A stretch of DNA of 64,000 bases from Atopsyche davidsoni (lineage: Eukaryota; Arthropoda; Insecta; Trichoptera; Hydrobiosidae): assembly GCA_022113835.1 (NCBI GenBank), contig JAILWY010000023.1, positions 15,746,001 through 15,810,000 of the forward strand, written 5' to 3'. The notes under the pieces were generated by a model that was given only the letters and a program-made list of their open reading frames with translations, made no database searches and was not told the DNA's origin. A program made the position numbers and the translations under genes. Position 1 is the stretch's first letter, and each line of letters begins with the position of its first letter. Shown here piece by piece: positions 36,101 to 47,105 of this stretch.

Positions 36101-36954
36101 TGTTGAAAGTGCGATTATTATTTATTATTTAATTTATATTTACAATATACTATTAGTAAATGCAAATATTTATAAAAAAAATATTAGAATAAGAACAGTA
36201 TAGGGATCGAGCATCATAGCACTAAGCTAACTTTCCGACTTAAAAGGTAGAATCAATAAACCATCATGCAAGCTTTGCCACTGCAGTATTGAATGAAAGC
36301 CTTGTTTAAGACATATAATATGATATTTAAAATTTGCAGAAATAACGCTGCATTTTTTATGTATAAAATTTGATTTAAAATACCTATGTGACCTTTATAT
36401 ATAATAACCGACTTGAATATAAAATAAAAATATTTTATTTATAATTATTTTCTGAATCCATTTAGCTTTCCCTGCCCATGTTTCAAATTCACTTATAAGT
36501 CGCGGTCCATTGCTCACACTCTGACGTATTTCCCGATACGCCAGCCGTACGTATGCGTCGCTTGGAATGGGCGGAAAACTCATGGTGCTTAAACATAAGG
36601 CACGTGATTCTCGTGCGGTTCCCAAACCATATTCGCAAGATGAAAAAAACATTACGACCGGAGCGAAGACGTTCGATTATTCGATTAATCTGGCAGACTG
36701 GAAATATCCATCGAATTCTTTTTATATGTATGTATACAAAAATGTTTTTTTTATTTTATTATTAAATGCCAAGGATATTCGCATATCCTGAAGTTTAAGT
36801 TTGAGAGTTAAAATAATCGAACCTTAAATACAACCTCCCAGCGAAATTATAAATCATTCGATTAATCGGCCACAAGTAGAAAAATAAAGCCATACGCCGG
36901 CCATCAATCATTCGCGATACGATTAATATGTGATTTTCAAAAGGACTCGCAAAA
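36101..36954. promoter_or_regulatory. Segment with repeated GATTAATC homeodomain-like sites
   Basis: ATTCGATTAATC occurs near 36679-36690 and again near 36856-36867, with CGATTAATA near 36920. GATTA/TAATC is the core of Bicoid/Otx-class homeodomain sites, and the palindromic GATTAATC is a double site. A GC-richer patch with the sites' left flank spans 36480-36680. Function is inference. 36101-36450 is plain AT-rich DNA. Confidence 0.25.
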
Positions 36955-37135
36955 AAATGTCAGCGGCCAACAAAATGGCGGCGGCCGCGCGCAAGATGGC
37001 GGGAAAGGACGCTCTAATTTTAAATTGAAATAAGCCGCGAGTGCGCCGGGCGGGGCGGGGCGGGGGCGGAGGGGGGGACGGGGCGGTGGGGAGGGGGGCA
37101 GGAGGGCAGGGGGTTGGGGGCGGCTGAGGTGCTTT
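36955..37135 (+). promoter_or_regulatory. CpG island with YY1/Pho-like motifs and extreme G-rich tract
   Basis: AAAATGGCGGC at 36973-36983 and AAGATGGCGG at 36993-37002 flank a GCGGCCGCGCGC block. From 37048 to 37123 the plus strand is about 80% G, with more than ten runs of three or more G, so quadruplex formation is very likely in single strands. The island could mark a promoter or Polycomb-bound element. No exon was found downstream. Confidence 0.4.
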
Positions 37136-37281
37136 GATCGTTTAGGCGTAATTTCATTTCGGCATGTGTGTATTTTTTTCTCGCTCGCGCTGGTGTGAGG
37201 CGGCGCGGCTACAAGAGTTACTTGTTAGGGCCTGGCGTAGAAACTACTCTAAATTTTATTACATTACGAATACCATAACAG

Positions 37282-37283
<2 letters not shown>

Positions 37284-37353
<70 letters not shown>

Positions 37354-37380
37354 AATATATATAAATATATATTTATATAT
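37284..37380. repeat. (TA)n microsatellite
   Basis: About 52 bp of perfect TA repeat (37284-37335) is followed by an imperfect TA/AAT tail to 37380. A shorter AT run occurs at 37502-37520. Open frames crossing it on both strands are artefacts. Confidence 0.98.
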
Positions 37381-38519
37381 CTTGATATGATTGGGTGTTG
37401 AATGCAAAATTCGAAGTCTTTCAGTAAGAGAATCTTTCCTCTACTATTGATATTTTGACTGTGTATATTTATATTGAGAACAATGATACATATATGATAC
37501 AATATATATATATATATATAATCAAATATTATAGTTAATTATATAAATTTAGCCGTTATTTATATAGTATTATCTTAGCTAACACAAACAAAAATACGCA
37601 TACTTGCAATGTAGATCCACATAAAAACCAATTACACGAGAAGAAAATACTATCGAGTATTGATTAACTGTCGAACTGGAGATTTTGAAGGATTAATATA
37701 ATTTATAAAGGAGGGTGGCTTCCTAGGGGATGAGGTTTCACCCCCTATTTTTAAGTTCTTTTTGCAGTTCAATGGAATCGATGTACACAATACGTCAACA
37801 TTCAGAGTAAAATTGATTTTTCACTTGTGGTTTCTTTCATGTTCAGTTGACATTTTTTGATAATGCATTTTGCTGCAAGTGAAATGTCCCTTTGTTCAGA
37901 TAATAACGACCAAATACACGACGTTTTTTTAAGTCTTCCTATTTACTTAAATCATGGGGCATATTACTATTAAATTTTAAATTAAATTTACGTACAGGTA
38001 TTATAAACATAGTATTTCAAAGAGAGTCAAAGTATTTGTAAAATATATTTGTATATTTAATAATACTCATGAGGTGAGGTATCGCTATAAAAGGTATGTG
38101 ATTTTTTAGCTGCAATGTATTCTTAATTGCCGTCTCACAGCAGTCCCAAAACATATTGCATTTTTAATAACCAGAATTTTATCACTTTTAAATCCGTGAC
38201 TCGACCGGGACCAAAAAAATGAATGACACCTCGGGAGCGACGGGGAAAATAACCCCAAAACAACCAACAGGGGTATAATTAAAAATGTCCAGCTACCGAG
38301 CCGGGCTGGTTATTAAATTTGTAATTAGTTTGGACGGCGAGGAACGAACTCCAGACCGTGCATAATGCGGAGCCGTCAAGACAGTTTTACAACTGGACGT
38401 AAAGGGTTTCAACTCCAGGAAGTTATGGGGCAACTATACTTTTGAGTAACGCAATTATGAAAATACAAAAAAAAAATGTGAAACAGCACTTGTAAATAGT
38501 TTATAACATTTGTAACGCT
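37381..38519. other. AT-rich stretch with GC islet 38190-38420
   Basis: The islet is moderately GC-rich with no coding signal. Nothing else is recognised. Confidence 0.4.
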
Positions 38520-38560
38520 CTTGACTGGTTTCGATTCATTGTGAACGTAAAAATAGTATC
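38520..38560 (-). repeat. Degenerate hammerhead-like repeat fragment
   Basis: GACTGGTTTCGATTCATTGTGAACG aligns in parts with GACCGGTTTCGAC...TTTCACG at 58640. On the minus strand it gives TCGAAACCAGTC, again a near-palindromic ACCAGU followed by C. The 5' core is decayed. It is regarded as an old relative of the 58.6-kb repeat. Confidence 0.35.
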
Positions 38561-40540
38561 AAGATTTCTTCATACAAAAAAAAGTAATATACTTTTTAAA
38601 TTTAAGAGAGAGGTGTTCTACACCTAAAAAAATAAATTATTGTATCAACAAATAGAAAGCTTAGTATAAAAATAAATAAAGTATAAAGTAAAATAAACGC
38701 TGTATTCTATACACATAATGTTAAAAAAGACCTTATTTATAAAATCGTAATCCTTGGATTTAAAAGAGGTTATTTTTAGGAAAATATTCCTCATGTAAAT
38801 ATCATGATTATCACAATGAATACCAATAGCAAAAAATGTATATCAAACCATTTTAGCACATGTTATCTGTTATGGTTCATTTGAGGTCAGCATATTCCAA
38901 CTTAAAAAATAAAAAAATATATCAAATACATTTTTTTGGCCTCTCAACTTTTCAGCTTGAAAATTCTTACTTACATTGTATAAAATAGTATTAAGATAAC
39001 TAGTAACAATACTGTTTTATAAATCTATTATTATTTTATTAAAGTAATCAAAATACTTCTTTGAAGATGTATAGCGTCTGATATATAAGAATTCATTAAG
39101 AATTAGCAGTATTTTTTATGTAAATTAAAGCTTTAGTCAAAGTTTTGTTATCTTACGTAATATTAAATGCTGTAATAATAAAAACGAAGCCTGAAAATCT
39201 AAGCTCAAAGCTCAGCAACAATAAGGCAGTATTTCACGGGGCTGTTGGAGTCGTGCGGGAGAGAACACAAAAGCTCCCTAATTTAAATTCAGATTATAAA
39301 AGTAAATTTTTAATCAAAGCCCGCGGCTGTAAAGCTGTCTCTATGAAATTTATTTATAATGTCTGACAGACATCAGCGGTCAGATGTGACCAAGCCAGCA
39401 GAAAAGGGATATTGTAATAAGCAGGGGTGTCGACATAAATTTTAATAACTGAAGGTATTTAATATTTTTGACAAAAGAAATACTTGGTGGAATTTCATTA
39501 CAAAATTCTTAACGTCAACATGCTCAATAATGCAAATAAATATCTTGTACGCAAAATAAGTCTACCTATGCACCAGAGCGAAAAGTATTAATTCATTGTT
39601 TTCATCAGATTTATTTAAAATCAAATAATCAACAAAATTAAATCTAAACAGAGGAATATTTATAAATAAAATTTGTTTCCCGTTATGTTAACGTAATTCA
39701 AACACAACTTTGGTATTGCCAAATGTGAAGTCTTTGTTTTGTTCTTGTTTCGTCTGACCCCTTCGCGATGTTGCAAATCGAAATCTTGATAATTTTAAAC
39801 TGTTTTAAAGGGGAATTAGTTCAGCCGCGATGGGCAACCCTGATACAGCGGTCTTAAGGCCAACAAAAGGACCTGAAATCTGGCCTTAACCGTAAGTCCT
39901 CTCCGACCCTCCTTAGAAATAAAATAATACTTACAAATAACAGATTTGGTTTATGCGATTTATAATAATTCAATGCGGCAAAGCCGATCGCTAAGGAAGT
40001 CAATAATAAATAAATATAAACATTGTAATATAAATTTATTTTTTAATATTTACAGCTAAATGTTTTGTACATAATGTCAATTTAACGATGCCAATGACCC
40101 TTAAAATAAAAATAATATCGCAACCTTATTGCTTTTGGTCTATTTATTTTTAAATAACGGACTATTAAAAATATATCAATCTGTCGTGGATAAAATATAC
40201 CCAATAAATCTTACCAATATTTATCGTTAAAATGCTATATTTAATGATTTACATATAAAAATTTATTATCCGTAGTAAATATAATATTTTCAGTCTAACA
40301 AATATATTTTTAGACACATGACAAGACACATTTTGTACAAATATGGAATTTGAACCCCTTTTTTCTTAACTTGGCGCTATGTCCTTTTGACCAGTGTGGC
40401 CTTGCAGATATTTTTTATTAAATTGGCAAAACGATTAAGAATCCACTTGTGGCTGTGTTGCATGTGAACTTTGGGAAAATAATAGAAAATTTTGAATTAT
40501 CGATTTGTTAAATATAAATTAAGCAATGATAGGTTGTAAA
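38561..40540. other. AT-rich noncoding stretch
   Basis: GC patches lie at 39230-39265 and 39830-39905. Short frames are unrecognised and no repeats were identified. Confidence 0.4.
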
Positions 40541-41400
40541 TAAAAACTGGTAGATCTGAGCTTTGCGTCCGCGGCAGCTGTCGGGTGTGATACGAATTGA
40601 ATGCAACAAAACAATCTTTCGACAAAAGTTTTTTCCTCTCGGTGAAGAAGTCAAATTCTGCTAAAGAATATAAAAATGAATAAATAAATAAGTGATGTGC
40701 AGTTATCGAGCGAGAGGCACCGCGGCCGGGAAAATAAAACGTGATTGAAAATTCCCCCGGAGATTTACAATGACAAGCCCGCGTCCTGCCGCGGCCTCTG
40801 GAGTCGCGACTATTAAATTATAAGCGAAAAAAAAAAACATTCAAATGGCCCAACCACACGACCGATGTATATTATTGAGCCCGGCAAAAACAATGTCGCC
40901 GTGGACGCAAAAAACTAAACGAAAAGGCGAATAAATAAATAAATAATAAAAGATAGAGTCCCAGATAATCTTCGGAGTAATAACGAAACAATAAATGGCA
41001 ACGCGGAATCGCGCCGGCAATCGACACCGCCTCGAGCGCGGCTCTCCCTCTGGCGCGCCCTTCAGCCGCTCGGAGGCTTCGATGCGAGATCGCGACCCCG
41101 AGAAGCGAGGAACGTCGCCACTCGCCACTCGCCGCGGAGACATTATGTTAAATATGAAGGCGACAGATGCAGCGGCCGTCCCGCTCTGGCCGCAGGTTTG
41201 AGATATGGCCGGCCGTCGGTTGATTAATGCGACGCGCGATGCGTCCACCATTGTTGTCGTGCCAGACAATGCCCGCGAGCAAGAGCGGCCGAGCCAGAAA
41301 CAAAACCTAACTTTTCTAAAATAAGTCCTAGCCGCCGCACAGTGCCCGCGCCCTCACTGCGGGACAACTTTCATACATATAATCACACCACACCGAGACA
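40541..41400. other. Large CpG-rich islet region
   Basis: Dense CpG covers 40700-40820 and especially 40995-41400, including GGCCGGCCG near 41208-41216. The 142-codon minus-strand frame (40841-41269) is the longest with an ATG in the GC-rich part. Its product shows no domain and changes to low-complexity hydrophobic residues at its C-terminus as it leaves the islet, which suggests a chance frame. Confidence 0.35.
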
Positions 41401-41635
41401 ATTGACGTAAAAATAATCGCCAATTGTAGGACCAATAAGGTTCTTATAAGGGTAGGTTGTCAGAACAGTTTATACAGTAGAGTTTTAATCATGTGTCAAA
41501 AAAAAATAATTTAGACGAAAAACTTATCATAGAAGTACGTTGCCAAGCGATGTTAAAAAAATAAAATATTAAAAAAATACTGCCTTTGATTGATCAATGG
41601 ATATTATTTTCTTTGGAAATAAATATCCACATTCG

Positions 41636-42115
41636 CATGTCCAAAAAGAGTACCAAGTATTTGTTAGTTGAGTAAAACAAAAACTTCTAGTAATCAAGTA
41701 TTTTTTTTATTGTTAATTATAAGAATACAAAATGGAAAATCATTTCAAAAAGATGATGTCATCCAAGTGGTGACCGTTACTCTGCTGGCACTCTTCTTAT
41801 TGCTGATAACACGCTGACACATAGTCCTCGATATTGCTGCCATTTCTGACCTGATGTTTTGTTTCAATTCCGTTAGGTTCGTCGGATTATTCTCATAAAC
41901 CCTACTTTTAAGGTATCCCCATACAAAATAGTCAAGAGGGCTAATGGAGGCTAGTTTATGTTACCTCTACGTGAAATGACCTTATTAGGGAATAATTCGT
42001 CAACAGCTTCAATTGATTGATTGGATGTATGGCAATTGGATGTATCCCGTATTGTTGGAACCACGTTCTTGAGTTGAAACTTTGAAACTCCTGCAACTCT
42101 GGGCCCAAAAATTTT
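41636..42115 (-). mobile_element. Internally deleted mariner-like element, copy 4
   Basis: The end TGTCCAAAAAGAGTACC at about 41638 matches the terminal repeat of copies 1 and 2. Running leftward from about 42115 on the minus strand is the same shortened transposase C-terminal region, including DYFVWGYLK and NNPTNLTELKQNI. This copy retains CAATCAATTGAAGCTGTTGAC like copy 3. It has lost the RSPDLSP segment (a deletion at about 41940-41955) and part of the RSRLEE region near 41795. The left terminus is missing beyond 42115. Inactive. Confidence 0.85.
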
Positions 42116-42199
42116 TTTCAAAAAGCAAAAAACTTTTTGGGCGGAACGGCTCTGTATAGGCTCTCTAAGGTTTGAATATTTTATTTTATAAATAAAAAA

Positions 42200-42445
42200 A
42201 ATCAGGTGGGTTCTGAAGTTTTGTCCCGGCGGAGTGTTGGCGCGTCCACTGTGCGCCGGCATTATCATTTTAATACGACACGCTTTTGTGGGTTACGACC
42301 AAGTGGCGATTCGGACAAAATGCGAGAATTCACATTTCTGCGCGGCGTTTTACATTATTTGCAGAATTTCAGGACGAAAGCTCCGGAATCGCTTACGCCA
42401 CGCCCGCTTCTGACCGTAGAAAATCGATGTATTGCATTATAAATT
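42200..42445. other. GC-rich islet
   Basis: Unrecognised plus-strand frames at 42206-42442 and 42286-42474 overlap in two registers. No domain. Confidence 0.3.
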
Positions 42446-43080
42446 GGATTCAGCTGGCCCAATTTGACTTCTGATTTAATATTTGCGATCGATTTCTTTT
42501 TAACATGACACAGATGGGTTAAGAGAAGTTTGTTTTACATAATTTAAAAATTATCCTTCTAGAAAACCTAAATTAAATTAAACCTCCGAAAAAACAGTAT
42601 AGTTAAGTTAAAGTCAGTATGTTTTTGTAGTTACAGCGTTAAGTTAAACTATAACACATAATCACACATTTAGAGGTTTCATAACTTTGCAAGTTTTGCC
42701 ATAAATGCTTGGCATGATATAATAATATAATTAAAGTACATTATAAAGTACACTACTTAGAAAAATAGACAAACCAACTGTTTTATTTTAATAATAACAT
42801 TTCAAAAATTTACTGAGCTTTGCTAGTTTTTCGTTAATTAATTGATTTGATATAAAAAAAAAACAATCTTAGAAGTTATTGGCGTACAGTTTAAGACTAT
42901 TGAATAATATTATTTTGAACAGAATGAATTTAGTCGATTCAACAGAATCAAAACGCAACAATTGATAAATTATTCAAACCTTAGAGAGCTTATTTTTTTA
43001 TTTACTACTTGAATTGATAAAAGAAAAATACCACGTTCGACGTAAATAGTGAAAACATTCAGATTATAAAAAAAGTTATG
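42446..43080. other. AT-rich noncoding stretch
   Basis: No gene or repeat was recognised. Confidence 0.4.
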
Positions 43081-43081
43081 A

Positions 43082-43127
43082 TGCATCTGATGATGACTCA
43101 GTGTATTGGGTCGAAACTAGTAATGCA
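43082..43127 (+). ncRNA. Hammerhead-ribozyme-like motif, copy B2 (best copy)
   Basis: Order of elements: TGCAT (43082-43086), CTGATGA (43087-43093), bulged T, GACTC (43095-43099), 8-nt loop, GGGTC (43108-43112), GAAA (43113-43116), CTAGT (43117-43121), A (43122), ATGCA (43123-43127). Stem I (TGCAT/ATGCA) is perfect, stem II has five pairs, and every invariant hammerhead residue is present. Predicted cleavage is after 43122. Stem III, ACU/AGU, has no loop and should work only between two molecules or tandem units. Relative to copy B1, stem II keeps pairing while the inner pair changes from A-U to C-G and the next from C-G to U-G. Confidence 0.72.
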
Positions 43128-43235
43128 AATAATTTAAATGAACTCAAAGAGAAGACAAAATACAAAGGTACATTTATCATTATAATAATGGATCTTCATG
43201 AATCAAATGCCTTGTCCCTCAACAAGATATAAAAA
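43128..43235 (+). mobile_element. 3' body of the hammerhead-bearing repeat, copy B2
   Basis: Its reverse complement matches 35511-35607 nearly continuously (CTTGTTGAGGGACAA, CATTTGATT, TATAATGATAAA, TTTGTATTYTGTCTTC, TTTGAGTT). No inverted second arm is present, so this copy is monomeric and shows that the palindrome at 35.6 kb is a dimer. It has no coding capacity. Confidence 0.8.
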
Positions 43236-43990
43236 AGTTCATTAATTAATCAGAATAAAATACCCACAAATTATGTATAAAATATTCAGAGCTTTAGAGA
43301 GCTTCGCAAGTCTCGCGATAATCACCTGACGCGGTAAGAAAAAGCACAAACACCTACAGTGTTTGCGGATCTTTTAGGGTGTTTTTTGCAGGCTCGGCGG
43401 CCAGCGCCTTGTTCGGAGGCCGCGGCGCAAAAAGCGCCGCTCCATTTGAGAATAAATTAGGCTGAAAGATATTCAATTAGGGGGATTCTGCAACCAGGAC
43501 GAGACGCCAGTTTTTCTCCGGCCCAAGCGTGACTGAATTGCTGCAGGGGTCCAAAGCTGGCCGAGCGTCAAGATGGAATACCTGCTGCTGTGAGGAGTGT
43601 GAGCAGCTCATAGCTGAATAATTTTTCGACGGGTCTGTGATGGTCTGATTTTTGATGCTCTTTGTGACATACTTCAACAAGTGTATCGATAAAAAAAAAA
43701 TCAATTTCTGTTGGAAATATGTGCACTTTGAAGCTTTGAAACTACATACTCTTAAGTTTGAAATATGTACTCGCAATAAAATAACATTTTTTCTGCCTAT
43801 CAAAGACTGCCTGTCATACTAAATCGTTTGTATGTTCATATTTTAAGTAATACAAATTAAACCAGTTTGTTGTAGATACATTATATAAGGCTGTTAGGCC
43901 AAAGTAAGAGATAGGTAGATTGTTTGCTTCCGACGCCAAGTGAATACAGTCGATTCCTTGAATATTTACTAAGGACAGATTCAATAATAC
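43236..43990. other. Noncoding stretch with GC-rich islet 43300-43620
   Basis: The islet includes GGCCGCGGCGC and AAAAAGCGCCGC around 43418-43442. The 108-codon minus frame (43477-43803) is unrecognised. Confidence 0.35.
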
Positions 43991-44168
43991 AGCTTGCTAC
44001 ACACGCTGCGACTCAACCGACAACCAAATTGTAATTAGCCAATAGCGTGTATTTATTTTGAGTGTTTTTTTTTTACATGGTTTTGCCTAAGTAAACATCG
44101 CAAAAAAGGACGCTATTGGATAGTAACCGTTCGGTTGTCGGTTGTGTCGCAGCGTGTGTAGGCGGCTT
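43991..44168. mobile_element. GC-armed MITE, full-length copy
   Basis: The left arm (CTACACACGCTGCGACTCAA ... CCAATAGCGT, 43997-44047) is the inverse of the right arm (ACGCTATTGGATAG ... GTCGCAGCGTGTGTAG, 44110-44160) over about 55 bp with few mismatches. A T-rich unpaired centre of about 60 bp lies between them. There is no coding capacity. The superfamily and exact ends are uncertain because no clear target duplication was found. Related sequences occur at 58117, 29645 and 6018. Confidence 0.88.
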
Positions 44169-44864
44169 AGTAGCTGGTCCTTTCAATTTGGACCGAAAAA
44201 CCGATTTTTTGTATCAAACCCCCGAGACGTTATCGAGTCTATTTGCTTTTTTTTAACATATATTTGTATAATATAAAAGCTTACCTTGGAGAACAGAATA
44301 AATATCGACCTTTTAAAATATCGAAATTAAACAAAACCGTATCAGCGCGTAAAGGTGTGTTGATTTTTAATTTTTGCTTGTCTAGTTTATACCTTGCGAT
44401 GACATGTGATATGTTGAAGATTTTTAATATTTGTTTTCTCAAACCTTTCGTAGATAATTTTTGACGTTGTGGTATATTATCTTTTTTTTAAATACCTTTT
44501 TAGAAAAAAATATTTACGAATGTAAATAATGTTGCTTATTGGTTTTTATTTTTACGATAACGCATAAAACTAGGTTATAAAATAAAGTTTTATGAATCTG
44601 AAATGATATTACAAACTATTGATATGTTAAAATTTAAAAGACGTTTCAAAACAACACGAACGATTTTGTGTGTTTCTTTTATTTAAAAGTAATATTTCAC
44701 AAACTAAAACGAAATTAATTTTTTTATGATAAATGAGCAGCTATAATAAAGTAACACTAGTTTTTTCTTTCATATGAAAATTTTGAATTATTTGAAGTTA
44801 TGTATTAATTTGTTTAGTGAAAATATTGAGAAGATGAAAATTAATTGAATTCGATTGCGTGTTT
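44169..44864. other. AT-rich noncoding stretch
   Basis: No gene or repeat was recognised. A 73-codon frame (44243-44464) is unremarkable. Confidence 0.4.
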
Positions 44865-44923
44865 TGCTGCGTAGTTTTATTGTCGTCTGACCGAAACGTC
44901 GGAAGTCAAAATTCTACGCAGCA
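44865..44923. repeat. Small palindrome enclosing a GAAACGTC motif
   Basis: TGCTGCGTAG (44865-44874) pairs with CTACGCAGCA (44914-44923), and the pairing partly continues inward (TTTT/AAAA). The loop holds CTGACCGAAACGTCGG (44887-44902). CCGAAACGTCGG is itself palindromic at its ends. It resembles the 3' half of a hammerhead (GAAAC-GUC) with stem II deleted. Confidence 0.6.
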
Positions 44924-45845
44924 CAAACCCACAGCTCCCAAAAATCTACAAACATAATTTAATTCGTTGTTCTTATCAAATTGGCAGAAGATTGGCAAAG
45001 ATGGCAGAATCTGAAGAAGAAAAATAATATTCCAAAACATGAAAAAAAAAAAATCTAGTTTACACCCGCCATTAATTCATTTCCCACTTCCAAAGTAATA
45101 GTCATATAATTTAACGATATCCCCGGCGCTCCTGCGCAGTCCGCCGCATCCGGCGGTGACGCCTACAGAGGAAAACGAGACTTCCGGCTCAACTGAAAAT
45201 TGCGAAAGTTATGTCGTTAAGGAAAATTCTCATACTTGCTTCTTTTTCAGTTTTTCTCCGCTTTTATATAATGCCTCATATTATTCCTTTAGTTGGCTTC
45301 GAGTTTTCGTTAATCGAGTATTTATAACTACTGGAATAACTCATTTTTTTTTTCATATAAACATTCATCATCATATTATGTTTTGTTTTAAAAACCCGTA
45401 ATTCTATTAACACTTTCTTCCATTTTCTCCTTTTTTCGGAAAAAAAATATATAGTCTTAGAACTTCTTGAATAGGCTTATCGAAACTAGTAAAAAATTCA
45501 AAATATGTATTAAACTTATACATGTTCAAAATTACTATGAACGAACAGAAGCTCTAAAAAAGCTATTCGTCTTCTTTAAGTTTACCAACCGCTTGACCAG
45601 TCTCTACGCATACATCTGTTTTATTTTAATATTAATGTAGTATACAAAAAATATTTATTTAATGTGATTAATAATGTGATGTCAAAAATTTTAAAGCAGT
45701 CTAAAATTTTAGTACTAAAATCAGGTTGATTGAAAGTTTTTAAAGTTTAAGTTTTTTTTTATTTTAGAAAAAGCAGTTCAACAAAATCTAATAGCTAAAG
45801 TCCGAACTCTGAATATTTGTAAATCAAAGCTGAAATATTGTAAGT
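44924..45845. other. AT-rich stretch with small islet and a GAAACTAGTA relic
   Basis: A GC-rich patch with CCGCCGCATCCGGCGG lies at 45120-45170. At about 45483-45492 the sequence CGAAACTAGTA equals the 3' hammerhead segment of the 43.1-kb copy, but the upstream core is absent. Confidence 0.4.
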
Positions 45846-47105
45846 TTGGCGTGGGTGGGTGAGAGGGTGAGCAAGTACACGCCCTCCCGTCTGGAGAGCC
45901 TCGTTAAGTTTCTCCGGAGCTGCCTCCCCCTCCCGTACAACCGGCCGGCATGATTTATAAGCCAGACTAGAAAAATCGCATTCAAGAAAAATTTCCAGAA
46001 ACTTGAATCATAAATTAAAATTTCTTACTTTTCTTCGAAACTCCGACCGTTGCAGCGACGGATGAACTAACTAATTAAACTGATTGCTTTATTTTTTCAT
46101 TCAATAAAGTTTTTACTAATTTATGAGGCCCTTAAGAAGTCAAAACTGTTGTCTAAAGTTTTGAATTAATCAACTGATAGCGTGGGGAGCTTTTGAATGA
46201 TTATTTATCTTCGATTCGATTCATTCTAATGTAATGAGATGATAGCTAGGCATAAGAAAAGGAAAAGAAAATCGTACAAGACATGAAGTGTTTGAAATAT
46301 ATAATTAATCTTTTAACAAATAAAATTTTCTAGTTACACGTGCGCGCTATGGGGCATGGGTATTTCGTTTAAGAAGTAGGCAGGTAATATTCAAAGGTAA
46401 ATACAAATTCGCCTCGTAGGCAAAATACGCAAAAGGTTCGCTGGGAAAAAAAAAATAGTGTATAAAACACGGAATTCAGGGTAACAAGTTTCAAATGTGA
46501 TTCGCAATCCTGCGGGATGATCCTGCGAGACGTCCCGCGCCATAATTCTCCGGCTTCAACATAAACATCCTCAAATTCCAATTTACGAGATGAAAGCGTC
46601 GCCAGTCTGAGGAATATTTACCTACAAACTCTGCAAGGCTTTCGGGGCGAATTCAAATCTCGAATCGCGGTTCTTTGTGCCATCAGTCTATTTATTGATC
46701 AAAGACACCCCCGCGGCCCCATCCCCTGAGCGGGGGTGCGAGCGGGAAGGGTAATCAGACGTCCCGCTCCGCTTCTGCCATGATTGGGTTTAACTAACCG
46801 ACTGTTTGTGTTCGGCTGGGAATTCGGATCTCGAGGTGGGAATAAGGCATTGTATGTAAATGTTCCAATAAAGGATGAGGGATATCGCTCGCTGCCGGGC
46901 TGCACGTGTGCCGAGCGATTTAATTGATAAGGCTCGTGTAAAAACACGCCACGAAATAAACGCAGCCCCGCTATCGAGATTTCAGCATTTTGAAGGTCCC
47001 GGAGAGTAAACGGAATATTATTTGAGAATTGCCCTCGGCCAGCGTCGAAGGGAAGCAACAAATACACTGACAATGCTCATGCATTGTTTCGAGGCAATAA
47101 ATTCA
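45846..47105. other. Run of GC-rich islets
   Basis: Islets occur at 45850-45960, 46500-46570 and 46620-47085. The 124-codon minus frame (46699-47073) has no domain. No promoter or exon can be supported. Confidence 0.35.

Noticed and set aside
36596..36615. TAAGGCACG, resembling the start of miR-124
   Set aside because: Only nine bases agree and no precursor hairpin surrounds it.
37164..37502. Open frames rich in Ile/Tyr on both strands
   Set aside because: Direct translation of the (TA)n microsatellite.
40841..41269. 142-codon minus-strand open frame
   Set aside because: It follows a CpG islet and turns into low-complexity hydrophobic sequence when it leaves it. The opposite strand is also open (40995-41201) and no family is recognised.
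46699..47073. 124-codon minus-strand open frame
   Set aside because: Explained by GC-rich composition. It has no domain and no conserved motif.
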